Virus record (IMG/VR): IMGVR_UViG_3300047476_001426
Location: 62,001 to 126,000 of that record
From: a virus
DNA: 64,000 bases
Strand: one strand, 5' to 3'
In this document: positions 13,528-20,023 of the stretch, piece by piece
Position numbering within the stretch: position 1 is the first letter of the stretch
Layout of the letters: every line of letters starts with the position of its first letter
Notes under the pieces: model-generated
Told to the model about the DNA's origin: nothing
What the model saw: only the letters and a program-made list of their open reading frames with translations
Database searches by the model: none
Made by a program: the position numbers and the translations under genes

Positions 13528-13980
13528 ATGGGAATAGAATTAAAAAAGAAAAAACAACTTATCGAAAGATTAAATAAAAGGTTGTTATCGGAAGCCGAAA
13601 TGGAATGTCCAAAACCAACTCAAGATTTGGAATTAAACACCAAAAACAGAGATAAATCAATAAAGGCAGATTATATTAAATATGGTCCACTTAATATTGA
13701 TGAACCGGGAGATTATTGGGAAATGGTTGCATCCGATTGGGATACAACTGTTGAGGCAGCAAAAAAATCACTATGTGGTAATTGTGTTGCTTTTGATATT
13801 TCACCAAGAATGGATGAATGTATGCCGGGTTCTGTTTCTGATGACAGCGGTAGATTAGGTTACTGTTGGATGCATCATTTTAAATGTCATTCAGCAAGAA
13901 CATGTAAAACATGGGCTAAAGGTGGACCTATTACCGAAGACACGGTTTCATACGAATGGCAAGAAAAAAATAAAGAATAA
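13528..13980 (+). CDS. Cysteine-rich conserved phage protein of unknown function
   Basis: 150 aa. The C-terminal 90 residues (YWEMVASDWDTTVEAAKKSLCGNCVAF, ISPRMDECMPG, GRLGYCWMHHFKCHSARTCKTWAKGGPI) carry six Cys and adjacent His. This pattern is known from small proteins of T4-like cyanophages and suggests a metal site. A GATATTTATA motif lies 20 nt upstream. No function is established. Confidence 0.75.
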   Translation: MGIELKKKKQLIERLNKRLLSEAEMECPKPTQDLELNTKNRDKSIKADYIKYGPLNIDEPGDYWEMVASDWDTTVEAAKKSLCGNCVAFDISPRMDECMPGSVSDDSGRLGYCWMHHFKCHSARTCKTWAKGGPITEDTVSYEWQEKNKE

Positions 13981-14043
13981 ATGTAGTCGTACCCTTAACT
14001 CCAAAACTCACAACTGAGTCTCTGTTATGGGAAGGCTACTCCC

Positions 14044-14116
14044 GCGGAAATAGCTCAGTTGGTAGAGCATCACCTTGCCAAGGTGAGGGTCGCGAGTTCG
14101 AGTCTCGTTTTCTGCT
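14044..14116 (+). tRNA. tRNA-Gly (GCC)
   Basis: Acceptor GCGGAAA/TTTCTGC. Anticodon stem TCACC/GGTGA with loop TTGCCAA. T-arm GCGAG TTCGAGT CTCGT. Discriminator T. Confidence 0.95.
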
Positions 14117-14117
14117 C

Positions 14118-14181
14118 TAAGTAAACCTTAAAAAGGGCCCTTCCGTTGGTACGACAACGGCTTGTTGAGCCCGGGTTTACT
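14118..14181 (+). ncRNA. Hairpin spacer between the two glycine tRNAs
   Basis: AGTAAACC pairs with GGTTTACT and encloses a GGGCCC/GGGCTC-rich inner structure, followed by T5. Confidence 0.4.
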
Positions 14182-14185
14182 TTTT

Positions 14186-14257
14186 GCGAATATCGTATAA
14201 TGGTCATTACTTCAGACTTCCAATCTGAAGATGTCAGTTCGATTCTGACTATTCGCT
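14186..14257 (+). tRNA. tRNA-Gly (TCC)
   Basis: Acceptor GCGAATA/TATTCGC is perfect. Anticodon stem TCAGA/TCTGA with loop CTTCCAA. T-arm GTCAG TTCGATT CTGAC. Confidence 0.95.
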
Positions 14258-14310
14258 CAATCATTATAGTGGTCACTAAATCGGGTTAGTGAAAATCTAT
14301 TTGATATTAT

Positions 14311-14381
14311 TGTCCTGTGGTGTAACGGCAGCACATCTGGTTTTGGTCCAGAGAATTGAGGTTCGAATCCTTGCGGGACAA
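14311..14381 (+). tRNA. tRNA-Gln (TTG)
   Basis: Acceptor TGTCCTG/CGGGACA. Anticodon stem TCTGG/CCAGA with loop TTTTGGT. T-arm TGAGG TTCGAAT CCTTG. Its D-arm (GTGTAACGGCAGCAC) closely resembles that of the CTA suppressor tRNA at 16386. Confidence 0.95.
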
Positions 14382-14439
14382 CAAAATTTTTAAATTATGA
14401 AAAAAGAAAGAGACTTCTATTAGGTAACACTAATAGAAT

Positions 14440-14709
14440 ATGTCAAAACACAGAAACAGAGCTAAGCTCAAAAACGCAGAATGTGGTAGGGATTACCACC
14501 TAATTTCTTTAAACGAATGGTATCCCCTTTATTGGGATGAGGGGTACAACTTCTATCCACGATGGAGAAGAGGTTACAAAAATCCCAACAAGACAATTCC
14601 AATCTTTAAAGTACGTGAGTACAGAACTTGGAAGTACAACAGAAAAAACCAATATGTTGAGAGGAAAGTTACCCAAGTTGGTGAAGGGGACGGTTTGCTA
14701 AACCGTTAG
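14440..14709 (+). CDS. Small basic protein ending inside tRNA-Ser
   Basis: 89 aa, rich in Arg, Lys, Tyr and Trp (HRNRAKLKN, EWYPLYWDEGYNFYPRWRRGYKNPNK), suggesting nucleic-acid contact. A hairpin CTATTAG/CTAATAG sits just before its ATG. The last 15 codons and the TAG stop (14707-14709) are inside tRNA-Ser(GCT), so one RNA segment must serve as both mRNA and tRNA. Function unknown. Confidence 0.6.
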   Translation: MSKHRNRAKLKNAECGRDYHLISLNEWYPLYWDEGYNFYPRWRRGYKNPNKTIPIFKVREYRTWKYNRKNQYVERKVTQVGEGDGLLNR

Positions 14710-14750
14710 GTCGAGTAATCGGCGCGAGGGTTCGAGCCCCTCACTTTCCG
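14663..14750 (+). tRNA. tRNA-Ser (GCT)
   Basis: Acceptor GGAAAGT/ACTTTCC, discriminator G, anticodon stem ACGGT/ACCGT with loop TTGCTAA, long variable arm. Its 5' half overlaps the end of the 14440-14709 ORF by 47 nt. Confidence 0.93.
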
Positions 14751-14781
14751 CAAAATACTTATAAGTAGAATAATATGTAAT

Positions 14782-15243
14782 ATGACAAAATTTAGAACAT
14801 TGTACGGAACACCCATAACTGACGTTATTGGTTACATCAAAGATTATTTGGTTGATAAAACTGATGTTGAGATATTAATTGGTTCGGATTCACAATCATT
14901 TAGTAATTCAAAAACAGTTTACGGGGTGGTTATTGCTCTTTACACAACAGGTAAAGGTGCACACGTACTATGTACTAAAGATATCACACCATTTGAAAAA
15001 GACACATCAAGTAGATTAATGACCGAAGTTTGGAAAGCTGTTGAAGTTGCCGAACATTTGAGAAATAATGGTTTACCAAAAGCCACATGGATTGATATAG
15101 ATTTAAATCCCGACCCAAGATATAAATCAAACAAAGTTTTGAGACAAGCAGTTGGTTTGGTTGAAGGTATGGGATACAAGGTAAGATACAAACACGCAGG
15201 TGCTATGGTGACTTACAGTGCAAACCATTTGGTAAGAATTTAA
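14782..15243 (+). CDS. RNase H-like fold protein (YkuK/DUF458 type)
   Basis: 153 aa, about the full length of the family. VEILIGSDSQSFSNSKTVYGVVIALY is the first strand with an Asp, as in DUF458/YkuK-type RNase H-like proteins. The later acidic patch WIDIDLNPDPRYKS and the C-terminal GYKVRYKHAGAMVTYSANHLV complete the fold. Biochemical function of the family is not established. It starts 31 nt after tRNA-Ser in the RNA island. Confidence 0.75.
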   Translation: MTKFRTLYGTPITDVIGYIKDYLVDKTDVEILIGSDSQSFSNSKTVYGVVIALYTTGKGAHVLCTKDITPFEKDTSSRLMTEVWKAVEVAEHLRNNGLPKATWIDIDLNPDPRYKSNKVLRQAVGLVEGMGYKVRYKHAGAMVTYSANHLVRI

Positions 15244-15260
15244 AAAAAAGATAAGAGGGC

Positions 15261-15291
15261 TTGTTTTTTTAAAAAAGTCCTTTTATCTTTG
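15261..15291 (+). promoter_or_regulatory. Bacteroidetes-type promoter before the PTH2 gene
   Basis: TTG at 15261-15263, 20 nt, TATCTTTG at 15284-15291. The PTH2 start codon lies only 20 nt downstream, with an ATATTTATA motif in the leader. Confidence 0.75.
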
Positions 15292-15310
15292 TAATGTAAT
15301 ATTTATAGTC

Positions 15311-15652
15311 ATGAGAAAAAACTAGATTAACAGACTTGTAGTCGTAACCCGTAAAGACTTAAAACCCGGGTACCAAATTGCACAATCGGGACATGCAATC
15401 TCTCAGTTCATTTTAGAACACCCCGAATTGTCGAAACGATGGAACAACAGTTATCTGATTTCATTATCCATCGATTCAGAAGAAAAATTACAACAATTAC
15501 TTTTTAGGTTAGAAGATTCAGGAATACCTGTATCTCATTTCATTGAACCCGATATCGGGAATCAATTAACATCTATTTGCTTTCTCGAAACCGAGGAAAC
15601 AAAAAGATTCACATCATCATTGCCTTTATCCTTAAAGGAATATAATAAATAA
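15311..15652 (+). CDS. Peptidyl-tRNA hydrolase type 2 with in-frame amber codon 5
   Basis: The reading frame starts ATG AGA AAA AAC TAG ATT AAC, then runs open to TAA. After the TAG the protein starts NRLVVVTRKDLKPGYQIAQS, the expected first strand and catalytic-site region of PTH2, followed by GHAISQFILEHPE and HFIEPDIGNQLTSICFLE, which match the PTH2 fold. About 112 aa, normal PTH2 length. No other ATG lies before the conserved core, and the host-type promoter fits this start. Expression is predicted to need readthrough of TAG by the tRNA-Sup(CTA) at 16386. PTH2 recycles peptidyl-tRNAs released from stalled ribosomes. Confidence 0.7.
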
Positions 15653-15672
15653 ACAATTTAATCTTAAAAATT

Positions 15673-15927
15673 ATGAAGTAGATTAACAAAAAATGTGAAA
15701 TTATTTTTCACTTCAACAAGAAACACTTGGAAAATCCGACGATTCCAATGTGGGTTGTGAAATGTCGGGGCGACACTTATTATGTTCATCATGTTGATGT
15801 CTCACCGGGTGTGGGATTCTCAACAAAAGAAACTCCCGATAACCCTCATACCAAAGGGAGTATAAAATTCAAAGCAAATTTGGAAATTGAGGAAAACAAT
15901 AACATAATAACAGCTAAAATTTTTTAA
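15673..15927 (+). CDS. Small protein with in-frame amber codon 3
   Basis: The frame is ATG AAG TAG ATT AAC AAA AAA, then open to TAA at 15927, about 84 codons. After the TAG the product reads INKKCEIIFHFNKKHLENPT, then MWVVKCRGDTYYVHHVDVSPGVGFSTKETPDNPHTKGSIKFKANLEIEE. A shorter start at an internal ATG would remove the first beta strand. The TAGATTAAC context is identical to the PTH2 gene immediately upstream. Function unknown. Confidence 0.65.
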
Positions 15928-15929
15928 AA

Positions 15930-16268
15930 ATGAAAAATACAAAACACAACCCAACAATGATGATTAAATCATCTTTCTCGAACAAGATTCATAATCTTTT
16001 AGGTATCAAACACAAACCATATTCAAAAGAGTGGTTTGAAGGTATGAAACAAAGAAGAGAATTGACTAATGAAGAAAAGTCTAAACTTTTTGATGAAATT
16101 ATGAAGGTGTATGTTGAAACATCCGACGAATTGGTAAACTATCGTAAAGATAGGAGATTAAAAAAATGGGTCAACAAAAAACGTTTAGAAAGAGGATATG
16201 TCCCAAAGAAAAAAACAAAAAAAGAAGATTATGAAAAAAATCTTCAAAATGATTTGGAGATATCTTAA
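15930..16268 (+). CDS. Small basic protein of unknown function
   Basis: 112 aa, strongly basic (SNKIHNLLGIKHKPYSKEWFEGMKQRRELTNEEKSKLFDEIMKVY; tail KKWVNKKRLERGYVPKKKTKKEDYEKN). Starts 2 nt after the stop of the amber-containing gene, so probably co-translated with it. It could bind nucleic acid; no family recognised. Confidence 0.65.
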   Translation: MKNTKHNPTMMIKSSFSNKIHNLLGIKHKPYSKEWFEGMKQRRELTNEEKSKLFDEIMKVYVETSDELVNYRKDRRLKKWVNKKRLERGYVPKKKTKKEDYEKNLQNDLEIS

Positions 16269-16385
16269 TTAATATCTACTTTTGAATTGTGATTGAAAAG
16301 TGACAGTGACAAATAGACCAAGTGGGGCACACGTAAAATTGTATCAGTCGAAAGTCGAGGTGATAGACCACCATCAATCACAAAC

Positions 16386-16457
16386 GGTCTCGTGGTGTAG
16401 CGGTAACATTACGGTCTCTAAAACCGATAGTCACGGGTTCAAATCCCGTCGGGACCA
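16386..16457 (+). tRNA. Amber suppressor tRNA (anticodon CTA)
   Basis: Acceptor GGTCTCG/CGGGACC, T-arm ACGGG TTCAAAT CCCGT, anticodon loop CTCTAAA with conserved T33, giving anticodon CTA that pairs with UAG. The D-arm (GTGTAGCGGTAACAT) is close to the phage tRNA-Gln D-arm, suggesting glutamine charging, but other identities are possible. The structure is fully canonical, so it should be functional. It lies downstream of two genes with early in-frame TAG codons. Confidence 0.9.
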
Positions 16458-16497
16458 CAACAAAAAAAAATATTTTTAAAAAAAATTACAAAAATAC

Positions 16498-16527
16498 TTG
16501 TTTTTTAAAAAAAGTTTTGTATCTTTG
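16498..16527 (+). promoter_or_regulatory. Bacteroidetes-type promoter of the TerD-like gene
   Basis: TTG at 16498-16500, 19 nt, TATCTTTG at 16520-16527. It shows that the following CDS starts at 16565 rather than at an upstream ATG in the same frame. Confidence 0.75.
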
Positions 16528-16564
16528 TACCACAACAATAAATAATACATTTAATACGACATTT

Positions 16565-18637
16565 ATGACAACAAGAAATTTAGTTGCATTTCAAAAGAAT
16601 TTGGTGTGTTCACCAAACGACGGTCAAGATAACAGAATCGCTGTAGCAACCGTACAATCCCACCTAATGCAATGGGGTTACATGTTAGACGAAGACGCTT
16701 TCTTCGCATTAGCCAAATCAGATTTATCGTTTATTCAAAACTTCAATGATGAAGTGTTGAATCATTTGAAAAATGTAATGGGAGGTAAACGTAATTACCA
16801 ACCTTTATATAAAAACTTCCCACAAGAAGTGATGGTTATGTCCGACTTCGAATTGTACATGAATGCAATCATTCATTATTGGAGTAACGGTCAATGGGAA
16901 CCATCTACCCATACTTACGAAAAAGAAATCAAGTTTGAGAAAATCAAATACAACTTGATTAAGTATGGTACTTCGGAAAGATTCTCAAAAATCTTCACTG
17001 ACTTAGTGTCAATAAACACATCGTTAACTCCTCAAGACCTTGAGATTGTTAAATGGTTTGTTGAGAGCGGTGAAACATTAGTCTTCCCTGACACAATTCC
17101 ATTCAAAGAGAATTTGTGTACATTGGCGGCAATGGGAATCTCGGGATTACCAGTTAAGACTTCAACCGATGTGTTAAGAATCGCCGTTCATCTTTCAGGT
17201 GGTGATATTAGTTTACCAAAAGTTCCTCAAAAGGAAATTAGGGCAAGTGTATGGACCACCCAAAGGATTACGAATCCTGAAAGAGAAAAGTTTAAATTCA
17301 AGAAATTCTCTCGTAAAGAGAGAAAATACATCTTGGGTTTACTGGAGAACACAAACTGTGACCCACGTGAAATGGTTTTAAGAGACCAACGTTGGGTACG
17401 TTTAGGTGAAATATTACACCCGGGTGAATATAAAAACCAATTCCCTAAGTCTTTCGAGGCCTTCAACAAAATCCGAAACGAGAAAGTTAAATCTTGGTTC
17501 GCACTTGTTAACGAAGGTTTCAATAAAGGATTAGAGAATGGTTTGAGAGTTTTGTCTCAAAGACCTGGTGAGTTCTCTCGTAGAATGGATTGGTTGGTTC
17601 GTACATATCCAAAAGATATTGAACTGATTATGAAGTTCTTCGGAGAAGCGGTAAAAGGTACATCAAACAAAGTATTGTTTGAAGTTTACACTCACTTTGA
17701 AAATCGTACTGAACCTATGGATAATAGGTCTATTATGATAAAAGGGGCGAGAAAACGTACCACATTACCATCACTACCAGCAATCCCTAAAGAGATTGTG
17801 GAAACCATCCACTCTAAATTATTCGAAACACTTAGAGATAAGTTTTCGGTAATGGAATCTTTAGGTAACTGTTGGATTGATGAGGAATTGAAAAAAATTC
17901 CTTTACCAACCAACATGAGAAGTATGAACTTCTCAACTAAACCAACAATCAGAGGTCAAAGAGTTCCACTCGATAACCCTGATGCAAAAGTTATCAGACC
18001 GTTTGTTCATTGGATGGATAAACGTGGTAGCGAAGACTTGGATTTAAGTGTTACGTTTGTTGGTGAAAAGGTGTCAGAAGTACTATCTTTCAGTAACTTG
18101 AGAGTTGGTAAATCTTGTCACTCAGGGGATGTGAGACATAGACAGGGTCCTTGTGCCGAGTACATCGACATTGATATTCAAGATGCATTGAAAAGAGGAT
18201 TCAAATATGCAGTCATTGATGTGAGAAACTTCAATGGAGGTACTTTGAGTTCACTTGAAACGTCTTTTGGTATCATGGAACGAGAACACCCTGAATCAAA
18301 CAAAACATGGTTACCTGAAACAATTTCAAATTGTCAATCATTGGAATCAGCGTCGTCAAACACATTGATTTCTATTATTGACCTTGAAACTAAGGAGTAC
18401 ATCATGTTGGATATTGATTCATCAGGTTTCGTTACCGCAAGAGGTGACTTCAAACACACTCTTAAAGTGATTCAACAATACGCTGAATTACCAAAAGTAA
18501 GTGTTTATGACCTTATTCTTCTACACGTAGAAGGTCGAGGAAAACAAGTTACCCTTGATGAAAATGTCGACGTACACTTCAAGTACGAGGACTTCTGTTA
18601 CTCTTATGAGGAAACAGGAAAATTAATGGGTGTGTAA
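16565..18637 (+). CDS. Large cytosolic protein with C-terminal TerD-like domain
   Basis: 690 aa from ATG 16565. The N-terminal two thirds is mostly helical. The C-terminal third (FVHWMDKRGSEDLDLSVTFVGE, FSNLRVGKSCHSGDVRHRQGPCAEYIDIDIQDALKRGFKYAVIDVRNFNG) matches the TerD-like module of large tellurite/stress-associated bacterial proteins of the MXAN_6230/SCO0854 type: DLDLS strand, HSGD and the YIDID strand. TerD domains bind calcium and occur in stress and conflict systems. Neighbours handle tRNA and ribosome rescue, so an RNA-related stress role is inferred. Confidence 0.6.
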   Translation: MTTRNLVAFQKNLVCSPNDGQDNRIAVATVQSHLMQWGYMLDEDAFFALAKSDLSFIQNFNDEVLNHLKNVMGGKRNYQPLYKNFPQEVMVMSDFELYMNAIIHYWSNGQWEPSTHTYEKEIKFEKIKYNLIKYGTSERFSKIFTDLVSINTSLTPQDLEIVKWFVESGETLVFPDTIPFKENLCTLAAMGISGLPVKTSTDVLRIAVHLSGGDISLPKVPQKEIRASVWTTQRITNPEREKFKFKKFSRKERKYILGLLENTNCDPREMVLRDQRWVRLGEILHPGEYKNQFPKSFEAFNKIRNEKVKSWFALVNEGFNKGLENGLRVLSQRPGEFSRRMDWLVRTYPKDIELIMKFFGEAVKGTSNKVLFEVYTHFENRTEPMDNRSIMIKGARKRTTLPSLPAIPKEIVETIHSKLFETLRDKFSVMESLGNCWIDEELKKIPLPTNMRSMNFSTKPTIRGQRVPLDNPDAKVIRPFVHWMDKRGSEDLDLSVTFVGEKVSEVLSFSNLRVGKSCHSGDVRHRQGPCAEYIDIDIQDALKRGFKYAVIDVRNFNGGTLSSLETSFGIMEREHPESNKTWLPETISNCQSLESASSNTLISIIDLETKEYIMLDIDSSGFVTARGDFKHTLKVIQQYAELPKVSVYDLILLHVEGRGKQVTLDENVDVHFKYEDFCYSYEETGKLMGV

Positions 18638-18916
18638 TATCACCCACTAAGTTCTTTGAAATTTTGTAATAGGGGTTAATCAGGCGTAAATGGTTAACAT
18701 AAAAATGTAGTGAAGCTCGTTCCCTTCCTTACTAAAAAATATTATATGTGGCTATGTGAGTCACTGAGAGGATAACGTTTACCTACTATAGAAATCACGG
18801 AGTGGTACTATTTTAGGTCTTAGAGAAGGTGAAAGTATCGGTGCAAACGTCTTACTTCTAACATACAACTATCAGATACAACGTTAGACACACAATCTCC
18901 ACATAACTTCTTAGAC

Positions 18917-18940
18917 GGCTATGTATTGGGTTACTTCTAT
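18917..18940 (+). repeat. GGCTAY-N8-TTACTTCT repeat, copy 1
   Basis: GGCTAT, 8 variable nt, TTACTTCT. Related copies begin near 18992, 19090, 19198 and 19322, spaced 75-125 nt. A degenerate partner with GGCTAT only is at 18741. Confidence 0.6.
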
Positions 18941-18991
18941 AAAATACAATTGGATGTAAAACCACCCGTACTCTTTCCGTCAACCATTTTA

Positions 18992-19014
18992 ATGGCTACG
19001 TATTCAGTTACTTC
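18992..19014 (+). repeat. GGCTAY-N8-TTACTTCT repeat, copy 2
   Basis: GGCTAC GTATTCAG TTACTTCT. The middle differs from the other copies. Confidence 0.6.
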
Positions 19015-19089
19015 TATCTTTGACTTCAACTCAAAACCGATTACTGATACATTTTCCATTTACTTTAGTTCTTTGATAAAAACATTGAT

Positions 19090-19113
19090 GGCTATTGACC
19101 TTGTTACTTCTAG
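19090..19113 (+). repeat. GGCTAY-N8-TTACTTCT repeat, copy 3
   Basis: GGCTAT TGACCTTG TTACTTCT, immediately followed by a tRNA 3'-half-like sequence. Confidence 0.6.
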
Positions 19114-19196
19114 CTGGTTAACTCAGGTTCGATTCCTGAATTATCCTCGAAAGAGGGTGATTTATTACAAGTCATATTTCCATCTAACTTCTTTAC

Positions 19197-19220
19197 CGGC
19201 TATGAGTGTAGTTACTTCTA
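19197..19220 (+). repeat. GGCTAY-N8-TTACTTCT repeat, copy 4
   Basis: GGCTAT GAGTGTAG TTACTTCT. An extra AACTTCT lies just before it (19187). Confidence 0.6.
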
Positions 19221-19266
19221 TCCTTTATTATACGATTTTACTCATTCAATTTCTGGTTTTTATATG

Positions 19267-19389
19267 AGGGGTGTAGCTCAGTTGGTAGAGCACGTATTAC
19301 TGGTTTAATTTCTGTTAATACGGCTATAAGCTAAGTTACTTCTTAGGCTGTTAACCTCGTGGTCGTAGGTTCGAATCCTACCACCCCTC
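19267..19389 (+). tRNA. tRNA-Asn (GTT) interrupted by a 50-nt insertion
   Basis: Exon 1 (19267-19294) holds acceptor AGGGGTG, the full D-arm and the first two anticodon-stem bases CG. Exon 2 (19345-19389) holds AGG, loop CTGTTAA, CCTCG, T-arm GTAGG TTCGAAT CCTAC and acceptor CACCCCT. Joining them restores the perfect anticodon stem CGAGG/CCTCG. The removed 50 nt begins TATTACTGG, includes hairpin GTATTA/TAATAC (using the last exon base) and ends with repeat copy 5. No group I or II intron core is visible at this size. Confidence 0.8.
19322..19344 (+). repeat. GGCTAY-N8-TTACTTCT repeat, copy 5, inside the tRNA-Asn insertion
   Basis: GGCTAT AAGCTAAG TTACTTCT forms the 3' end of the 50-nt insertion and abuts exon 2 of tRNA-Asn. 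This links the repeat to the interruption. Confidence 0.65.
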
Positions 19390-19450
19390 CTAATTGTTTC
19401 ATGTGAAACAATGATAAACAACAAATTAACAACATTTTAAAACAACAAAA

Positions 19451-19897
19451 ATGGCAAAAACAACAACCGACGAAAAAGTTAAACAATTGTTTGACCTCGT
19501 ACAAGAAAAAAAATTAGCAATCGAAAAGGCGGAAAGACCTTGTTGGAAAACAAGTTGTAATTTCGGATTCTCAGCAAATTCTGCACATGACAGGACATCA
19601 ATTCCATTAGTGACTGATGTTCGTAAACTCGTAGAAATGTACGCTTTCTTAATGGAAAGACGTGATAAATCTGAAAGTGCTGCGAAAGAGCTTGGAGTTG
19701 ATTACAATTTCACTTGGTTAGGATTTACAGTAGAGGAATGGAAAGACGATTTTCAAACTCGAGTGAATCAAATTTCAGTTCAAGAAAAACGTAAAGAACT
19801 CGCCGAATTAGAATCTCGTTTGAACGCAATTATTTCACCTGAATTAAGAGCACAAATGGAATTAGAGGCAATTGAAAAATTACTCAGTTCTAAGTAA
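19451..19897 (+). CDS. Protein of unknown function, coiled-coil C-terminus
   Basis: 148 aa. The N-terminal helix (TDEKVKQLFDLVQEKKLAIEKAERPCW) and C-terminal coiled coil (SVQEKRKELAELESRLNAIISPELRAQMELEAIEKLL) flank a short middle (TSCNFGFSANSAHDRTSIPLVTD). Follows the interrupted tRNA-Asn. A hairpin with T run (about 19965-19993, GGGGTTGGGAAACTGACCCC) follows it and may be a terminator. Confidence 0.65.
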   Translation: MAKTTTDEKVKQLFDLVQEKKLAIEKAERPCWKTSCNFGFSANSAHDRTSIPLVTDVRKLVEMYAFLMERRDKSESAAKELGVDYNFTWLGFTVEEWKDDFQTRVNQISVQEKRKELAELESRLNAIISPELRAQMELEAIEKLLSSK

Positions 19898-20023
19898 AAA
19901 CTTTTCTTAGTTTTAAAAAACTAAGTGGTGGAGTCGTACCGAAAAACCGGTCGTCCTATTAAGTAAGGGGTTGGGAAACTGACCCCTTTTTTAAATAAAA
20001 TAATTTATATATATTTACAATAT

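Larger units (their letters stand above)
18638..19266 (+). other. 629-nt untranslated repeat-containing segment
   Basis: Starts with a boxA-like AGTTCTTTGAAA (18650). It contains five copies of a repeat module (see repeat entries) and a tRNA 3'-half-like piece at about 19110-19149 (T-arm TCAGG TTCGATT CCTGA followed by ATTATCC). The piece GAGGATAA at 18766 is complementary to TTATCCTC at the end of it. The plus-strand ORF that crosses it merely translates the repeats. Probably a structured RNA or a heavily interrupted tRNA. Confidence 0.45.

Noticed and set aside
16517-16564. Upstream ATG of the TerD-like gene
   Set aside because: It lies inside the TATCTTTG promoter element, so a transcript could not include it; the start at 16565 is used.
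18638-18760. Third attenuator with leader peptide before the interrupted tRNA-Asn
   Set aside because: No host-type promoter with spaced TTG, no small ORF matching tRNAs and no A/B/C terminator set could be found.
10593-18800. Group I intron because CCTACTATAG occurs in both the operon 2 leader and at 18783
   Set aside because: The shared decamer is short, no P/Q/R/S core or homing endonuclease is found, and the first copy belongs to the attenuator.
18926-19267. 113-codon plus-strand ORF across the repeat array
   Set aside because: Its MAxxxVTSI-like repetition is just translation of the GGCTAY-N8-TTACTTCT repeats; it crosses boxA-like and tRNA-half sequences and has no start signal.
18917-19344. 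CRISPR array
   Set aside because: Repeats are only conserved at both ends with 8 variable nt in the middle, spacing is irregular, and no cas genes are present.
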